Below are positions 44,177 through 54,426 of a DNA stretch of 64,000 nt, piece after piece. Each line of letters opens with the position of its first letter. The stretch's first letter is position 1. Source of the DNA: Dehalococcoidia bacterium (GTDB taxonomy: Bacteria > Chloroflexota > Dehalococcoidia > UBA2979); NCBI GenBank assembly GCA_009692685.1, contig SHYS01000009.1, positions 1 through 64,000 on the forward strand. The letters are read 5' to 3'. The notes beneath the pieces are model-generated. The model worked only from the letters and a program-made list of their open reading frames with translations, was not told where the DNA came from and ran no database searches. Position numbers and translations under genes: made by a program.

Positions 44177-44932
44177 CTACAGTTCCGGCGGCCCCACACG
44201 CGGGCACCGAGGGAGGAGCGGGCATTCGACGCAGCGCGGGCCGCGGGCGTGGCAGGTGCGGCGGCCGTGCTGGATGAGGTCGACGTGGAAGGCGTAGACC
44301 TCGGATGGCGCGAGCTGGGCCTCGAGGAGCTCGTGGGCGCGATCGGCGGGGGTGCGAGGAGGCACGAGGCCGAGGCGCTTCGCCACGCGCTCGACGTGCG
44401 TGTCGACGGGGAGCGCGGGGCGGCCGAGGGCGAACAGCAGCACGCACGCCGCCGTCTTCGGACCCACGCCCGGCAGCGAGGTGAGCCAGCGCTTCGCCTC
44501 GGGCATCGGGAGGCGGCGCAGGAAGTCGAGATCCCAGTCGGGCGCGCGCCTGTGCACCTCCTCGAGGAGTGCGATGAGGCGCTTCGACTTCGTGGGCGCG
44601 AGGCCGCCGGGCCGGATGGCGTCCTCGACATCCTCTGGCGACGCCGCGAGGATGGTGTCCCACGAGGGCAGGCGCTCCATGAGTTGGTGCATCGCTCGCC
44701 CCGAGTTGTGGTCCGAGGTGTGTTGCGACAGGAGTGTCAGGACCAGTTCGGTGAGTGGGGCGCCCGAGGGTCGCGCCGGGACGCGCCCGTACTCGCGACC
44801 GAGGATGGCGACTAGCTCGGTGGGCGCCCACGGCGGGGCAGCACGCGCCGGTGCGGGCGCCGGCGGCGCGCGAGTGCCGCGTGGTTTCGAGGACGGGCGT
44901 GGCGGCTTCGATGGTGACTTTGATGCTGCCAT
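44177..44932 (-). CDS. nth: Endonuclease III-like DNA glycosylase/AP lyase
   Basis: A 251-residue HhH-GPD glycosylase. LPGVGPKTAACVLLFALG (helix-hairpin-helix with catalytic Lys), VDTHVERVAKRLGL (catalytic Asp) and a C-x6-C-x2-C-x5-C [4Fe-4S] loop (CHARGPRCVECPLLPRC) are all present. The N-terminus adds ~30 Lys/Pro/Ala-rich residues. ATG 44932 chosen. Divergent from selD. Confidence 0.93.
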   Translation of the reverse strand: MAASKSPSKPPRPSSKPRGTRAPPAPAPARAAPPWAPTELVAILGREYGRVPARPSGAPLTELVLTLLSQHTSDHNSGRAMHQLMERLPSWDTILAASPEDVEDAIRPGGLAPTKSKRLIALLEEVHRRAPDWDLDFLRRLPMPEAKRWLTSLPGVGPKTAACVLLFALGRPALPVDTHVERVAKRLGLVPPRTPADRAHELLEAQLAPSEVYAFHVDLIQHGRRTCHARGPRCVECPLLPRCPRVGPPEL

Positions 44933-45025
44933 CGAGTCGATGGTACGCCGCCGTCGGGAGCCGCATCCAGTGCGGGCGGGAGCGGGTACGATGGAGCCTC
45001 GGACAACCACTGTCGAGGAGCGTTC

Positions 45026-46081
45026 GTGACCCGAGACGACATCGTGCGGCTGACTGACCTCGCCTCCTGCGCTGGCTGAGCAGGCAAGATGGGTCTGGGG
45101 ACCCTGGCGCAGGTGCTGCGTCCCATTCACGAGCGGTTCAAGCCCGAAGACCACCCAGATCTGCTGGTGGGACTGGCGCGCTCTGATGACGCGGCGGTGT
45201 TCCGTGTCTCGGATGACCTCGCGATCATCCAGACGCTCGACTTCTTCCCGCCGGTCGTCGATGACCCCTACACGTACGGCGTGATCGCCGCAGTGAACGC
45301 CATGTCGGACGTGTATGCGATGGGTGGCGAGGTGCGCCTAGCGCTCAACATCGCTGCGTGGCCGGACGACCTCGATCCTGGGCTGCTGTCGGAGGTCTTC
45401 CGAGGTGGGGCGGACGCCGTCGCCGAGGCGGGTGGCGTGATCGCGGGTGGCCATACGGTCTTCGACAAAGAGCCGAAGTACGGGCTCTCGGTGATGGGGA
45501 TGGTGCACCCCGGCGCGATCATCACCAAGGGTGGGGCGCAGGCCGGCGACGTGCTGCTGCTCACGAAACCCCTCGGGACGGGGATCCTGATGACCGCCGC
45601 GAAGCAGCGGCTGGCGGGCGCCGAGACTGCCCTCGAGGGCGCGGTCGCCTCGATGCGGCGGCTCAACCGTCACGCCGCGCACCTTGCGCGAGCGGCCAGC
45701 GTGCACGCGATGACCGATGTGACCGGGTTCGCGCTCGTGGGACACGCTGCCGAGATGGCCGAGCAGGCAGGCGCTACCTTCGTCCTCGAAACGGGCGCCG
45801 TGCCGGAGCTTCCCGGGGCGCGCCGCTTTGCCGGGGGAGGCGCCATCACCGGCGGCGCGAGTCGCAACCGCGAGCAGCTGGGGGACCGGATTCGCCTCCC
45901 CGCAGACCTCGAGGAGATGACCGGCCACCTGTTGTACGACCCGCAGACCTCGGGCGGCCTGCTGATCGCCGTGCCCGTCGCCGAGGCGGAAGCCCTGCGC
46001 GCGCGGATCGCTGAGGTCGAGGGCGCCTGCTGGATCGTCGGGCACGTCGCGGCGGGGCCCGGCATCGTGGTGGTGCGTTGA
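45026..46081 (+). CDS. selD: Selenide, water dikinase, selenocysteine-containing
   Basis: SelD makes selenophosphate from selenide and ATP for selenocysteine and selenouridine synthesis. GTG 45026 has GAGGAG (45015-45020) 5 bases upstream and reads MTRDDIVRLTDLASCAG, then TGA (45077-45079), then AGKMGLGTLAQVL. The TGA is codon 18, exactly at the active-site Cys/Sec position (CAG[C/U]xxK) of SelD; the Lys follows three residues on. Read through as Sec, the protein is 351 residues, the usual length, with LDFFPPVVDDPYTYG and TSGGLLIAVP typical of the family. An annotation starting at 45089 would lack the active site. Confidence 0.93.
45077..45110 (+). promoter_or_regulatory. Putative bacterial SECIS element in selD
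   Basis: Eleven bases after the TGA, GGGTC (45091-45095) pairs with GACCC (45100-45104) around a G-rich TGGG loop. Position and size fit the SelB-binding hairpin that lies about 11 bases behind a bacterial Sec codon. Confidence 0.7.
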
Positions 46082-46770
46082 GGCGGTCCGTGGCACGACT
46101 CGTGGCGCTGCTGCTGACGGCGCTGTTGCTCGCCGCATGCGGCAAAGACACAGCGTCCGAGGAGAGCGCGGCGGTCGTGCTCGAGCGGGCGGCGGCGCGG
46201 ATCGAGCAGGCGAAGAGCTATCGATTCCTCCTCGAGTTCGAGGGGGGCACGGCGGAGATCGCGAGCGGCCTGCAGATGCGTCGCGCCGAGGGCGTGTTCG
46301 CCGGCCTCGACAACTTCGACTCACAGGTACTGGTGAGCGTGGGCCCGATCGACGCGCGCGTCGGCGTTCGCGTGGTGAACAGCCAGTCGTGGATGACGAA
46401 CCCGCTCACGCAGCGCTGGGAGAAGACGCCGCTGTCTGTGGCGCAGCTGTTCGACATCTCGACCGGTGTCACGGCGCTCATGCGATCGGCGGCGAGCCCG
46501 AAATTTGGCGCAACCGAGACCATCGAGGGCGTCCCCGTGCGTCGCATCGAGGGCGAGCTCGCCTCGGAGAAGTTCACGCTGCTGCCGGGTGTGCCGCCCG
46601 GACAGACGCTCAAGGCCGCCGCCTGGGTGGGGACGCAGGACGACCTCGTACGCCGTCTTGAGGTGAGCGGGCACGGTCCGCCGTTCGCTGTGGGCGAGCA
46701 CGCCGAGGGCAAAGTGCGCCTCACCCTGAGCGCCTTCGATGAGCCGGTCGCCATCGAAGCGCCGCGCTGA
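46078..46770 (+). CDS. LppX/LprAFG-like lipoprotein
   Basis: A 230-residue lipoprotein: signal peptide RRSVARLVALLLTALLLAAC with lipobox LAAC, then a domain of the mycobacterial LppX/LprG type (WMTNPLTQRWEKTP). Such proteins bind lipids outside the membrane. The TTG start overlaps the selD stop; GTG 46090 is an alternative. The MFS gene follows after 10 bases. LprG is co-encoded with an MFS exporter (Rv1410/P55) in mycobacteria, and the same pairing occurs here. Confidence 0.85.
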   Translation: MRRSVARLVALLLTALLLAACGKDTASEESAAVVLERAAARIEQAKSYRFLLEFEGGTAEIASGLQMRRAEGVFAGLDNFDSQVLVSVGPIDARVGVRVVNSQSWMTNPLTQRWEKTPLSVAQLFDISTGVTALMRSAASPKFGATETIEGVPVRRIEGELASEKFTLLPGVPPGQTLKAAAWVGTQDDLVRRLEVSGHGPPFAVGEHAEGKVRLTLSAFDEPVAIEAPR

Positions 46771-46780
46771 CGGGCGCCGC

Positions 46781-48244
46781 ATGACGGACCCGACCACCAC
46801 CAACGAGGTGCGCCGTGGAAACTGGCTGCTGCTCGTGGTGGCAGGCGGCGTCTTCATCGCGGCCGACGACCAGACCTCGGTGGTGACGGTCCTGCCCTCG
46901 ATGCTGCGTGATGCCGGGATCACCGTCGACGACTTCTATCGAGCGTCGTGGATCATCAACGCGTACCTGCTCGGATACATCGTGGCGCTGCCGATCGTGG
47001 GACGGGTCGCCGATGTCTTCGGCCACGCGCGCGTGTATGCCGCGAGCCTCGCCGTGTTCATCGTGGGATCGATGCTGGTCGCGAGCGCACCGGGGTTCGC
47101 GTGGTTGATCAGCGCCCGCGCGCTGCAGGCCGTCGGCGGGGGCGCGGTGGTGCCGGTCGCGATGGCGATCGTCGTCGGTGAACTGCCACCGTCGAAGCGG
47201 GTGCTGGGCCTGGGCGCGATCGCGGCGGCCTCGGAGGCCGGGGCGCTGATCGGACCGCTCTGGGGTGGCGCCATCACCGAGGCGTGGGGCTGGCGCTGGG
47301 TCTTCTGGGTCAACGTGCCGATGGCGATACCGTTTCTCTGGGGCGCGTGGCGCTACGCAGGTCGCGAGGTGCGCTCTGGTGCCATCGACTGGCCGAGCGC
47401 GCTGCTCCTCGGCGCAGCGCTGACGATCCTCACGCTCGCCCTCGTCGATGACCCCATCACGCCGAGGCCGCTGGCGGTCACGCTCGCGCTGCTCGCCTCG
47501 ACGGTCGTGCCGGCCGCGCTGTTCGTGCTGCGGCAGCGCGCCGCCCGCGAGCCAATGCTGCGCCTCGCGTCGCTGGCGCCGCGGGCGGCCTGGTCGGCCA
47601 ACGCCGTCAACTTCCTCGTGGGCGGCGGGTTGATCACCGTGCTGATCGGCGGGCCGCTGTTCGTGAACCTCGTGCTGGCGCAGCGCCCCCTCGAGGGTGG
47701 GCTGACGTTGATGCGGTTCACCGTGGCGGTGCCGCTCGGCGCGCTGGCTGGCGGCTGGCTGGCCCACCGCTGGAGCCTGCGGGGCACCGCGTTCCTCGGT
47801 ATGGCGCTGGCGGCCACGTGCTTCGGTGGGTTGCAGGCCTGGGACCGCACGCTGACCGAGGTGCTGCGCACGCTGCCTCAGCTGGTCGGGGGCTTTGGCT
47901 TTGGCCTTGTGATCGCGCCCCTGTCGGCGGCGGTGCTGCACGGCGTTGCCGAGCGCGAGCGTGCGACGGCCGCCTCGTGGCTGACGCTGAGCCGGATGGT
48001 GGGGATGCTGGTCGGCACCTCGCTGCTCACTTCGCACGGCCTGGGGCGGTTCTACGCGCGGGCGAGCGGCGTCGAGTTCGGCTCGCCCGAGTTCGGCGTG
48101 CTGGTGGCGCAGGCGCAGGTGGTCACGTTTCGCGAGGTGTTCATCGTCGCCGGCGCGGTGATGGTTGTGGGCTCGTTGCTGGCGTTACTCCTCGGCCGTG
48201 GCCGCGCCGAGGATGAGGCAGGGCCGTGGTGGGCGGTGGGCTGA
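46781..48244 (+). CDS. MFS transporter, DHA2-like (14-helix) drug/lipid exporter
   Basis: A 487-residue transporter with about 14 hydrophobic segments, motif A GRVADVFGHARVY and the DHA2-type helix 1 containing ADDQTSVVTVLPSM. The preceding lipoprotein, the gap of only 10 bases and the mycobacterial LprG-P55 precedent suggest a lipid or amphiphile exporter. The substrate is inferred only from this pairing. Confidence 0.88.
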   Translation: MTDPTTTNEVRRGNWLLLVVAGGVFIAADDQTSVVTVLPSMLRDAGITVDDFYRASWIINAYLLGYIVALPIVGRVADVFGHARVYAASLAVFIVGSMLVASAPGFAWLISARALQAVGGGAVVPVAMAIVVGELPPSKRVLGLGAIAAASEAGALIGPLWGGAITEAWGWRWVFWVNVPMAIPFLWGAWRYAGREVRSGAIDWPSALLLGAALTILTLALVDDPITPRPLAVTLALLASTVVPAALFVLRQRAAREPMLRLASLAPRAAWSANAVNFLVGGGLITVLIGGPLFVNLVLAQRPLEGGLTLMRFTVAVPLGALAGGWLAHRWSLRGTAFLGMALAATCFGGLQAWDRTLTEVLRTLPQLVGGFGFGLVIAPLSAAVLHGVAERERATAASWLTLSRMVGMLVGTSLLTSHGLGRFYARASGVEFGSPEFGVLVAQAQVVTFREVFIVAGAVMVVGSLLALLLGRGRAEDEAGPWWAVG

Positions 48245-48248
48245 GCAC

Positions 48249-48647
48249 CTATCGCTCCATGCGCCACAGCGTCTCGAAGCCCTCGCCGCCGGTGACGGCG
48301 CGCTCGGCACAGTCGCGCTCCAGCACCTCGAGGTCACGCAGCGCCGATGAAAGCTCGGCGGCGGCGTCGAGGCCGTGCTCGCGCCGCACGCGGCGCACAA
48401 TCGCATACGCCACGTCGGACGCGCCGAGATAACCGACGCTGTGCGGCCAGAAGGCGAACGCGGAGCCCTCGGGAGCGCCAAGGCTCGGACGGCGGTAGGC
48501 GAGCCAGATGGCGCGCTCGGCGGGGGAGTTGAGGGGCTCGACGACCTCAATCAGCGGACCGAGGAGACCGTCGGAGCGCATGTCGAGGAGCAGGCGCTGC
48601 TGGCAGAAGGGAAAGGCCATCACCAGCACGTCCGAGTGGTCGACCAC
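48249..48647 (-). CDS. Hypothetical protein, N-terminus uncertain
   Basis: A 132-residue soluble protein from GTG 48647 (VVDHSDVLVMAFPFCQQRLL, FAFWPHSVGYLGASDVAY). The frame is open for about 30 more residues upstream (SRWSPPLLHGEDVIGPDFAE), with protein-like character but no ATG, GTG or TTG, so the true start may be non-canonical or lost. No family recognised. Confidence 0.55.
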   Translation of the reverse strand: MVDHSDVLVMAFPFCQQRLLLDMRSDGLLGPLIEVVEPLNSPAERAIWLAYRRPSLGAPEGSAFAFWPHSVGYLGASDVAYAIVRRVRREHGLDAAAELSSALRDLEVLERDCAERAVTGGEGFETLWRMER

Positions 48648-48732
48648 CTCGATGAGTTCTGCGAAGTCGGGACCGATGACGTCTTCACCGTGCAGCAGGG
48701 GCGGGCTCCATCTCGATAATGCCGGGATCGAG

Positions 48733-48758
48733 GAGGGGCCGGGGTGAGCCGGCCCCTC
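48733..48758. terminator. Terminator downstream of groEL
   Basis: 10-bp perfect stem (48733-48742 and 48749-48758), 45 bases past the groEL stop, between groEL and the leftward hypothetical gene. Confidence 0.75.
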
Positions 48759-48802
48759 GCAGGGTCTCAGTCGGTGGCCGGAGAGGCCAGACCCGGCTAG
48801 GC

Positions 48803-50425
<1,623 letters not shown>

Positions 50426-50581
50426 TTATCGCCGTGAGGGTGAATCCCTCGGGGCCGCGTTGATACGAACCTGTGGATGCCAGAACCGTGAGAACGAACT
50501 GGCGCTGCCACGGGGATGCCGAGAGGACCGCCCCGTCGCACTCGTAGGCGAGAGTGACGCGAACGGGTCTGCGACGAAACT

Positions 50582-50608
50582 TTAGCACTCGCGAGGTGAG
50601 AGTGCTAA
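50582..50608 (-). promoter_or_regulatory. CIRCE operator (HrcA binding site)
   Basis: TTAGCACTC (50582-50590), nine bases, GAGTGCTAA (50600-50608): a perfect match to the CIRCE inverted repeat. It lies 166 bases upstream of groEL on the minus strand, so heat-shock repression by HrcA is expected. Confidence 0.97.
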
Positions 50609-50787
50609 CGGCATGATTTGTACCGAATCGTGTGGGGCGATGCAAGCCTCCGGCCTCTCGAAAGCTGTCGGGCGTGAGGTTTGAGGCAGGACGCGCCATC
50701 TGCCGTTGAAGGCGCTAGGATGCGCGCGGAATCGCGGAATTACGAACGCTGTCGCAGCCGCAACGCAGACCGTCACAGGAGGTGGCC

Positions 50788-51630
50788 GTGACCACTACCA
50801 CCCCGGCCGATGCTGCCCCGAGCGAGGTGACCGTCGAGCCCGTGCTCATCGAGCAGATCGGCGACGTCACGCTGCTCAAGATGAACCGGCCGGAGAAGCT
50901 GAACGCCTGGAGCGCACCGGTATCGAACGCCCTCAACGAGTTCTTCCAGGCGCTGAACGCTGGCGAGTACACGACGCGCGCGATCGTCCTCACTGGTTAT
51001 GGTCGTGCGTTCTGCGCCGGGGGCGACGTCTCCAGCTTCCCGGGCTCAGGGGCGGTGGGAGGCGGCCAGGCCCGGCGCCGGCTGTGGCGGCGTCCGCACC
51101 TAGAGACGTACACGGTCCAGGTGATGCGTAGCTGTGACGTACCGATCATCGGCGCCATTAACGGCTACGCCGTTGGCCTCGGATTCGGTGTGGCGCTGGG
51201 TACGGACCTGCGGGTGGCAGCGGACGACGCCATCTTCGCCGTCTCGCAGACCACTCGAGGGTTGCTCGCGGACTACGGACTCGGCCACTTTCTCAACGAG
51301 GCGCTGGGCCCGCAGCGGGCGATGGAGTTGATGCTCACGGGCCGCCGTGTGGGTGCGCAGGAGGCCCTCGAACTGGGCCTGGTGCTGAAAGTCGTGCCGC
51401 GCGACCGGCTGATCGAGGAGTCCGTGGACCTGGCGACGCAGATCGCGAAGGGGCCACCACTCGGGATGGCCGCCTCCAAGCGTGTGATCTACATGAACCA
51501 GGAGGCGGACCTCTCGAGGGTCGTCGACTTTACCTCGCTGACCATCGATAGCCTGTTCGTTTCGGACGATGGGGTCGAGGGCGTGCGCTCGTTCGTGGAG
51601 CGACGCGACCCGGTGTTCAAGGGGAGCTAG
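50788..51630 (+). CDS. Enoyl-CoA hydratase/isomerase family protein
   Basis: A 280-residue crotonase-fold protein. NRPEKLNAWS, GRAFCAGGDVSSF (oxyanion hole) and INGYAVGLGFGVALGTDLRV are typical. The glutamates used by classical hydratases are not clearly conserved in RGLLADYGLGHFL, so isomerase or thioesterase activity is possible. GTG 50788 has AGGAGGT just upstream. It is divergent from groEL. Confidence 0.88.
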   Translation: MTTTTPADAAPSEVTVEPVLIEQIGDVTLLKMNRPEKLNAWSAPVSNALNEFFQALNAGEYTTRAIVLTGYGRAFCAGGDVSSFPGSGAVGGGQARRRLWRRPHLETYTVQVMRSCDVPIIGAINGYAVGLGFGVALGTDLRVAADDAIFAVSQTTRGLLADYGLGHFLNEALGPQRAMELMLTGRRVGAQEALELGLVLKVVPRDRLIEESVDLATQIAKGPPLGMAASKRVIYMNQEADLSRVVDFTSLTIDSLFVSDDGVEGVRSFVERRDPVFKGS

Positions 51631-51746
51631 GACCCCAAGCGTTGGGGTTCTCGGTCACGCCGCGGCAGGACCTGCGCCCGTATCACCGCTGCGGCTCGCG
51701 CCTGAAACTTCTGGGCGTCGCTCGGACAAGCAGGAATGGCAGCGCG

Positions 51747-52154
51747 GTGGAACGAGTCCGGCTGGGGATCGTGGTGTTCTCCTCGCGGGGTATGGCGGAG
51801 ACGGAGGCGCTGGTGCGCGAAGCCCTAGCTGCCGCAGGCTTCGGCGTGCTGACAGAGATCGACGTACAGGCGACGCTGCAGGAGAAGCTCAGCAAGGACA
51901 CTGGCCCGTACAAGATCCTCGGGGCCTGCCACCCGCCGTCCGTGTACCGGGCGCTCGAGGCGTGGTGCGGCGTAGGCGTGCTGTTGCCCTGCAACGTGGT
52001 GCTGTACCGGACCGGAGACCACGTGCCTGTTCAGGCGTTCGACCCGCTGTCGATGGGTGAGCTCGTCGAATTTCCGGAACTGGTGAGCGTTGCCCGCGAG
52101 GCGTCAGAACGTCTTGATCGGGCGATGCGAGCGGTGGAGGATCGGGCTGCGTAA
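51747..52154 (+). CDS. DUF302 domain protein
   Basis: A 135-residue DUF302 protein (GFGVLTEIDVQATLQEKL, YKILGACHPPSVYRALEA, LLPCNVVLY). The family is cytosolic, of unknown function, often near redox genes. GTG 51747 chosen; the frame extends upstream to 51642 without similarity. Confidence 0.85.
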   Translation: MERVRLGIVVFSSRGMAETEALVREALAAAGFGVLTEIDVQATLQEKLSKDTGPYKILGACHPPSVYRALEAWCGVGVLLPCNVVLYRTGDHVPVQAFDPLSMGELVEFPELVSVAREASERLDRAMRAVEDRAA

Positions 52155-52267
52155 CCCCGAAAATCTCCCAAACCTCACGGTGGCGCATCGATTTTGCGAT
52201 ACGCGTCCGAACGGCCATTGCCACCTGAGACGCAACGCCCGAGGCTACGTGCGGAGGGGGGCGCGGG

Positions 52268-53278
52268 ATGAAATACCGAGAGCTAGCAGACTCGGGAGTG
52301 CGCGTTTCCGAGGTCGGATTTGGGGTGTGGACCGTCGCCGCCGGGTGGTGGGGCGAGCACTCCGACGACGAGGCGGCCGCGCTGCTGCGCCACGCCATGG
52401 ACCTCGGGGTGACGTTCTTCGACACTGCGGAAACCTACGGGAACGGTCGAGGCGAGACCGTGCTGGCACACGCCTTCCCCGGCGTTGAGCGCGACCGCAT
52501 CGTCATCGGCGCCAAGTTCGGATACGACTGGGCGAACCGCGATCCGAACCAGGCGGGGCATCGCGAGGCGCCGCATCGCTTCGACGTGCCGTTCCTGGAG
52601 CAGGCGCTGGATGCCTCGTTGAAGCGTCTGGGCACGGACCGCATCGACTTTTACCAGCTGCACAACCCGCGGATGGCACACCTCCAGTTGGACGACATCT
52701 GGACATGGGCCGAGCGCGCGAAAGCTGCCGGCAAGGTACGCGCCATCGGCGTCGCCCTCGGCCCCGCGATCGGCTGGCTCGAGGAGGGGCTGTACGCGAT
52801 GGAGCACCTGCCCGTCGAGGGCGTGCAGATGATCTACAACGCGCTCGAGCTCGACCCCGGCCGGGAACTCATCGCCTGCGCGGAGCGCACCGGCAAGAGC
52901 CTCGTGGTCCGGGTGCCGCATTCCTCGGGCATGCTCGAGGGCAACTACACGACCGAGACCACCTTCGGGCCGAACGACCACCGACAGCACCGTCCGAAGG
53001 CGTGGCTCGAGGACGGCCTGCGCAAGATCGAGTCCCTCGATTTCCTGAGCGCGGAGACCGGGTCGACACTTGGGCAGGCGGCGCTGCGCTACGCACTCCA
53101 GTCGCCGACCGTCGTGTCGGCGCTGCCGAACATCTACGAGGTCTCGCAGCTCGTCGAGTTTGCCGCGGCTGGTGACCAGCCCGCGCTGAGCGAGGCGCAG
53201 GTGGCGCGCGTGATTGACCTGTACGAGACCAACTATGGATTGCCGCGCCGCGCGGCGGAAGCGGCGGTAGCGCGATGA
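52268..53278 (+). CDS. Aldo/keto reductase, first gene of the tetrapyrrole operon
   Basis: A 336-residue NADPH-dependent TIM-barrel oxidoreductase. The catalytic tetrad is visible: Asp and Tyr in FDTAETYGNG, Lys in GAKFGYDW, His in YQLHNPR. GGAGG lies upstream of ATG 52268. The stop overlaps the next start (ATGA), tying it to the heme genes. A role in tetrapyrrole metabolism is inferred only from this overlap. Confidence 0.9.
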   Translation: MKYRELADSGVRVSEVGFGVWTVAAGWWGEHSDDEAAALLRHAMDLGVTFFDTAETYGNGRGETVLAHAFPGVERDRIVIGAKFGYDWANRDPNQAGHREAPHRFDVPFLEQALDASLKRLGTDRIDFYQLHNPRMAHLQLDDIWTWAERAKAAGKVRAIGVALGPAIGWLEEGLYAMEHLPVEGVQMIYNALELDPGRELIACAERTGKSLVVRVPHSSGMLEGNYTTETTFGPNDHRQHRPKAWLEDGLRKIESLDFLSAETGSTLGQAALRYALQSPTVVSALPNIYEVSQLVEFAAAGDQPALSEAQVARVIDLYETNYGLPRRAAEAAVAR

Positions 53279-54426
53279 CGACCCTCGAGACGGCGGCTAC
53301 TGCGGAGGTCAGCTCGACCGCACTGCCCGATGCCCTGCGGCGCGCCGGCGCACCGCTGAGCGAGACGACGCGGTTGCTGCTCGACCTGATGCAGGACGAA
53401 TTTCCGCTCGTTCCACGGCCCTACGAGGCGCTGGGCAAACGCCTTGGGCTGACAGAGGCGCAGACGCTCGAGTACCTTGCGGAGGCGCGGGCGGCCGGCG
53501 TGGTGCGCCAGATCTGCGCGATCTTCGACACCAAGGCGCTCGGGTACTCCTCGGCACTGGTGGCGATGCGGATCGCGCCGGAGCAGCTCAGGCGCGCCGT
53601 CGCGGTGGTGAACGCGCACCCCGGTGTCTCGCACAACTATCGGCGGAGCCACGACTTCAACCTCTGGTTCACGGTGGCCATGCCGCCCGGCGATGACCTG
53701 GACGAGGTCATCCAGAAGCTGCACGTGTTGACCGGCGCCGAGTCGACGCGGCCGATGCCGACGCTGCACCTCTTCAAGATCGCCGTCACCCTCGACATGA
53801 CGGGGACGCGTGACCTCGAGGCGCGGGGCGAGCCGGAGTACACGCAGGAACGCCGCCACGAGGCCGCACGCCACGTGGTCAGCGACGAGGACATTGCCTA
53901 CATCCGCGCGACGCAGGGCGATCTGCAGGACATCCTCGAGCCTTTCGCGCCGATCGCGCGCGAGTTGGGCTGGAGCGTGGAACGCGTGCTCGAGCACGGC
54001 CGCACGATGATCGAGCGCGGCCATCTGCGGCGGTTCGCGGGCATCATCAACCACCGCACGGCCGGATTCCGCGCCAACGGCATGGCGGTGTGGAACGTCC
54101 CCGCCGAGCGCATTCAGGACTTCGGGCAGTTCGTGGCCGGCTACCGAGGTGTCTCGCACTGCTACCAGCGCCCGACGTATCCCGACTGGCCGTACTCGGT
54201 CTTCTCGATGCTGCACCACCCTAAGGTCGCTGGCGTGGAGGAGTCCGCGGCCGCGATCTCACGCGAGACGGGTATCGAGGATTACCGGGTTCTCTACTCG
54301 ACCACCGAGTACAAGAAGATCCGCCTGCCGTACTTCATTCCGGAGTACGACAACTGGGAGGCGCTGTGCGCGGCGGCCGCCCTCGAGCCCGTGGTCGCGG
54401 AACAGCCCGAGGAGGTGCTCGCATGA
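53275..54426 (+). CDS. ahbAB: Fused AhbA-AhbB siroheme decarboxylase
   Basis: A 383-residue protein with two Lrp/AsnC-like halves. The N-half (about 20-180) has LLDLMQDEFPLVPRPYEALG, GVSHNYRRSHDFNLWFTV and LFKIAV, as in AhbA/NirD. The C-half (about 195-370) has GHLRRFAGIINHRTAGFRAN, GVSHCYQRPTYPDWPYSVFS and YKKIRLPYF, as in AhbB/NirG. In known systems AhbA and AhbB are separate and together decarboxylate siroheme to 12,18-didecarboxysiroheme, on the siroheme route to heme or d1 heme. The operon makes siroheme (SUMT, Met8), which supports this over a transcriptional-regulator role. Confidence 0.88.
   Translation: MTTLETAATAEVSSTALPDALRRAGAPLSETTRLLLDLMQDEFPLVPRPYEALGKRLGLTEAQTLEYLAEARAAGVVRQICAIFDTKALGYSSALVAMRIAPEQLRRAVAVVNAHPGVSHNYRRSHDFNLWFTVAMPPGDDLDEVIQKLHVLTGAESTRPMPTLHLFKIAVTLDMTGTRDLEARGEPEYTQERRHEAARHVVSDEDIAYIRATQGDLQDILEPFAPIARELGWSVERVLEHGRTMIERGHLRRFAGIINHRTAGFRANGMAVWNVPAERIQDFGQFVAGYRGVSHCYQRPTYPDWPYSVFSMLHHPKVAGVEESAAAISRETGIEDYRVLYSTTEYKKIRLPYFIPEYDNWEALCAAAALEPVVAEQPEEVLA

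Noticed and set aside
45077..45079. TGA as a real stop ending a 17-codon leader peptide before a selD start at 45089
   Set aside because: ATG 45089 would delete the active-site segment of SelD. The Shine-Dalgarno at 45015 serves GTG 45026, and the residues around the TGA match SelD exactly.
53275..54426. Annotation as an Lrp/AsnC transcriptional regulator
   Set aside because: Two halves each match siroheme decarboxylase signatures (HNY and HCYQRPTYPDWPY), and the gene overlaps heme genes on both sides.
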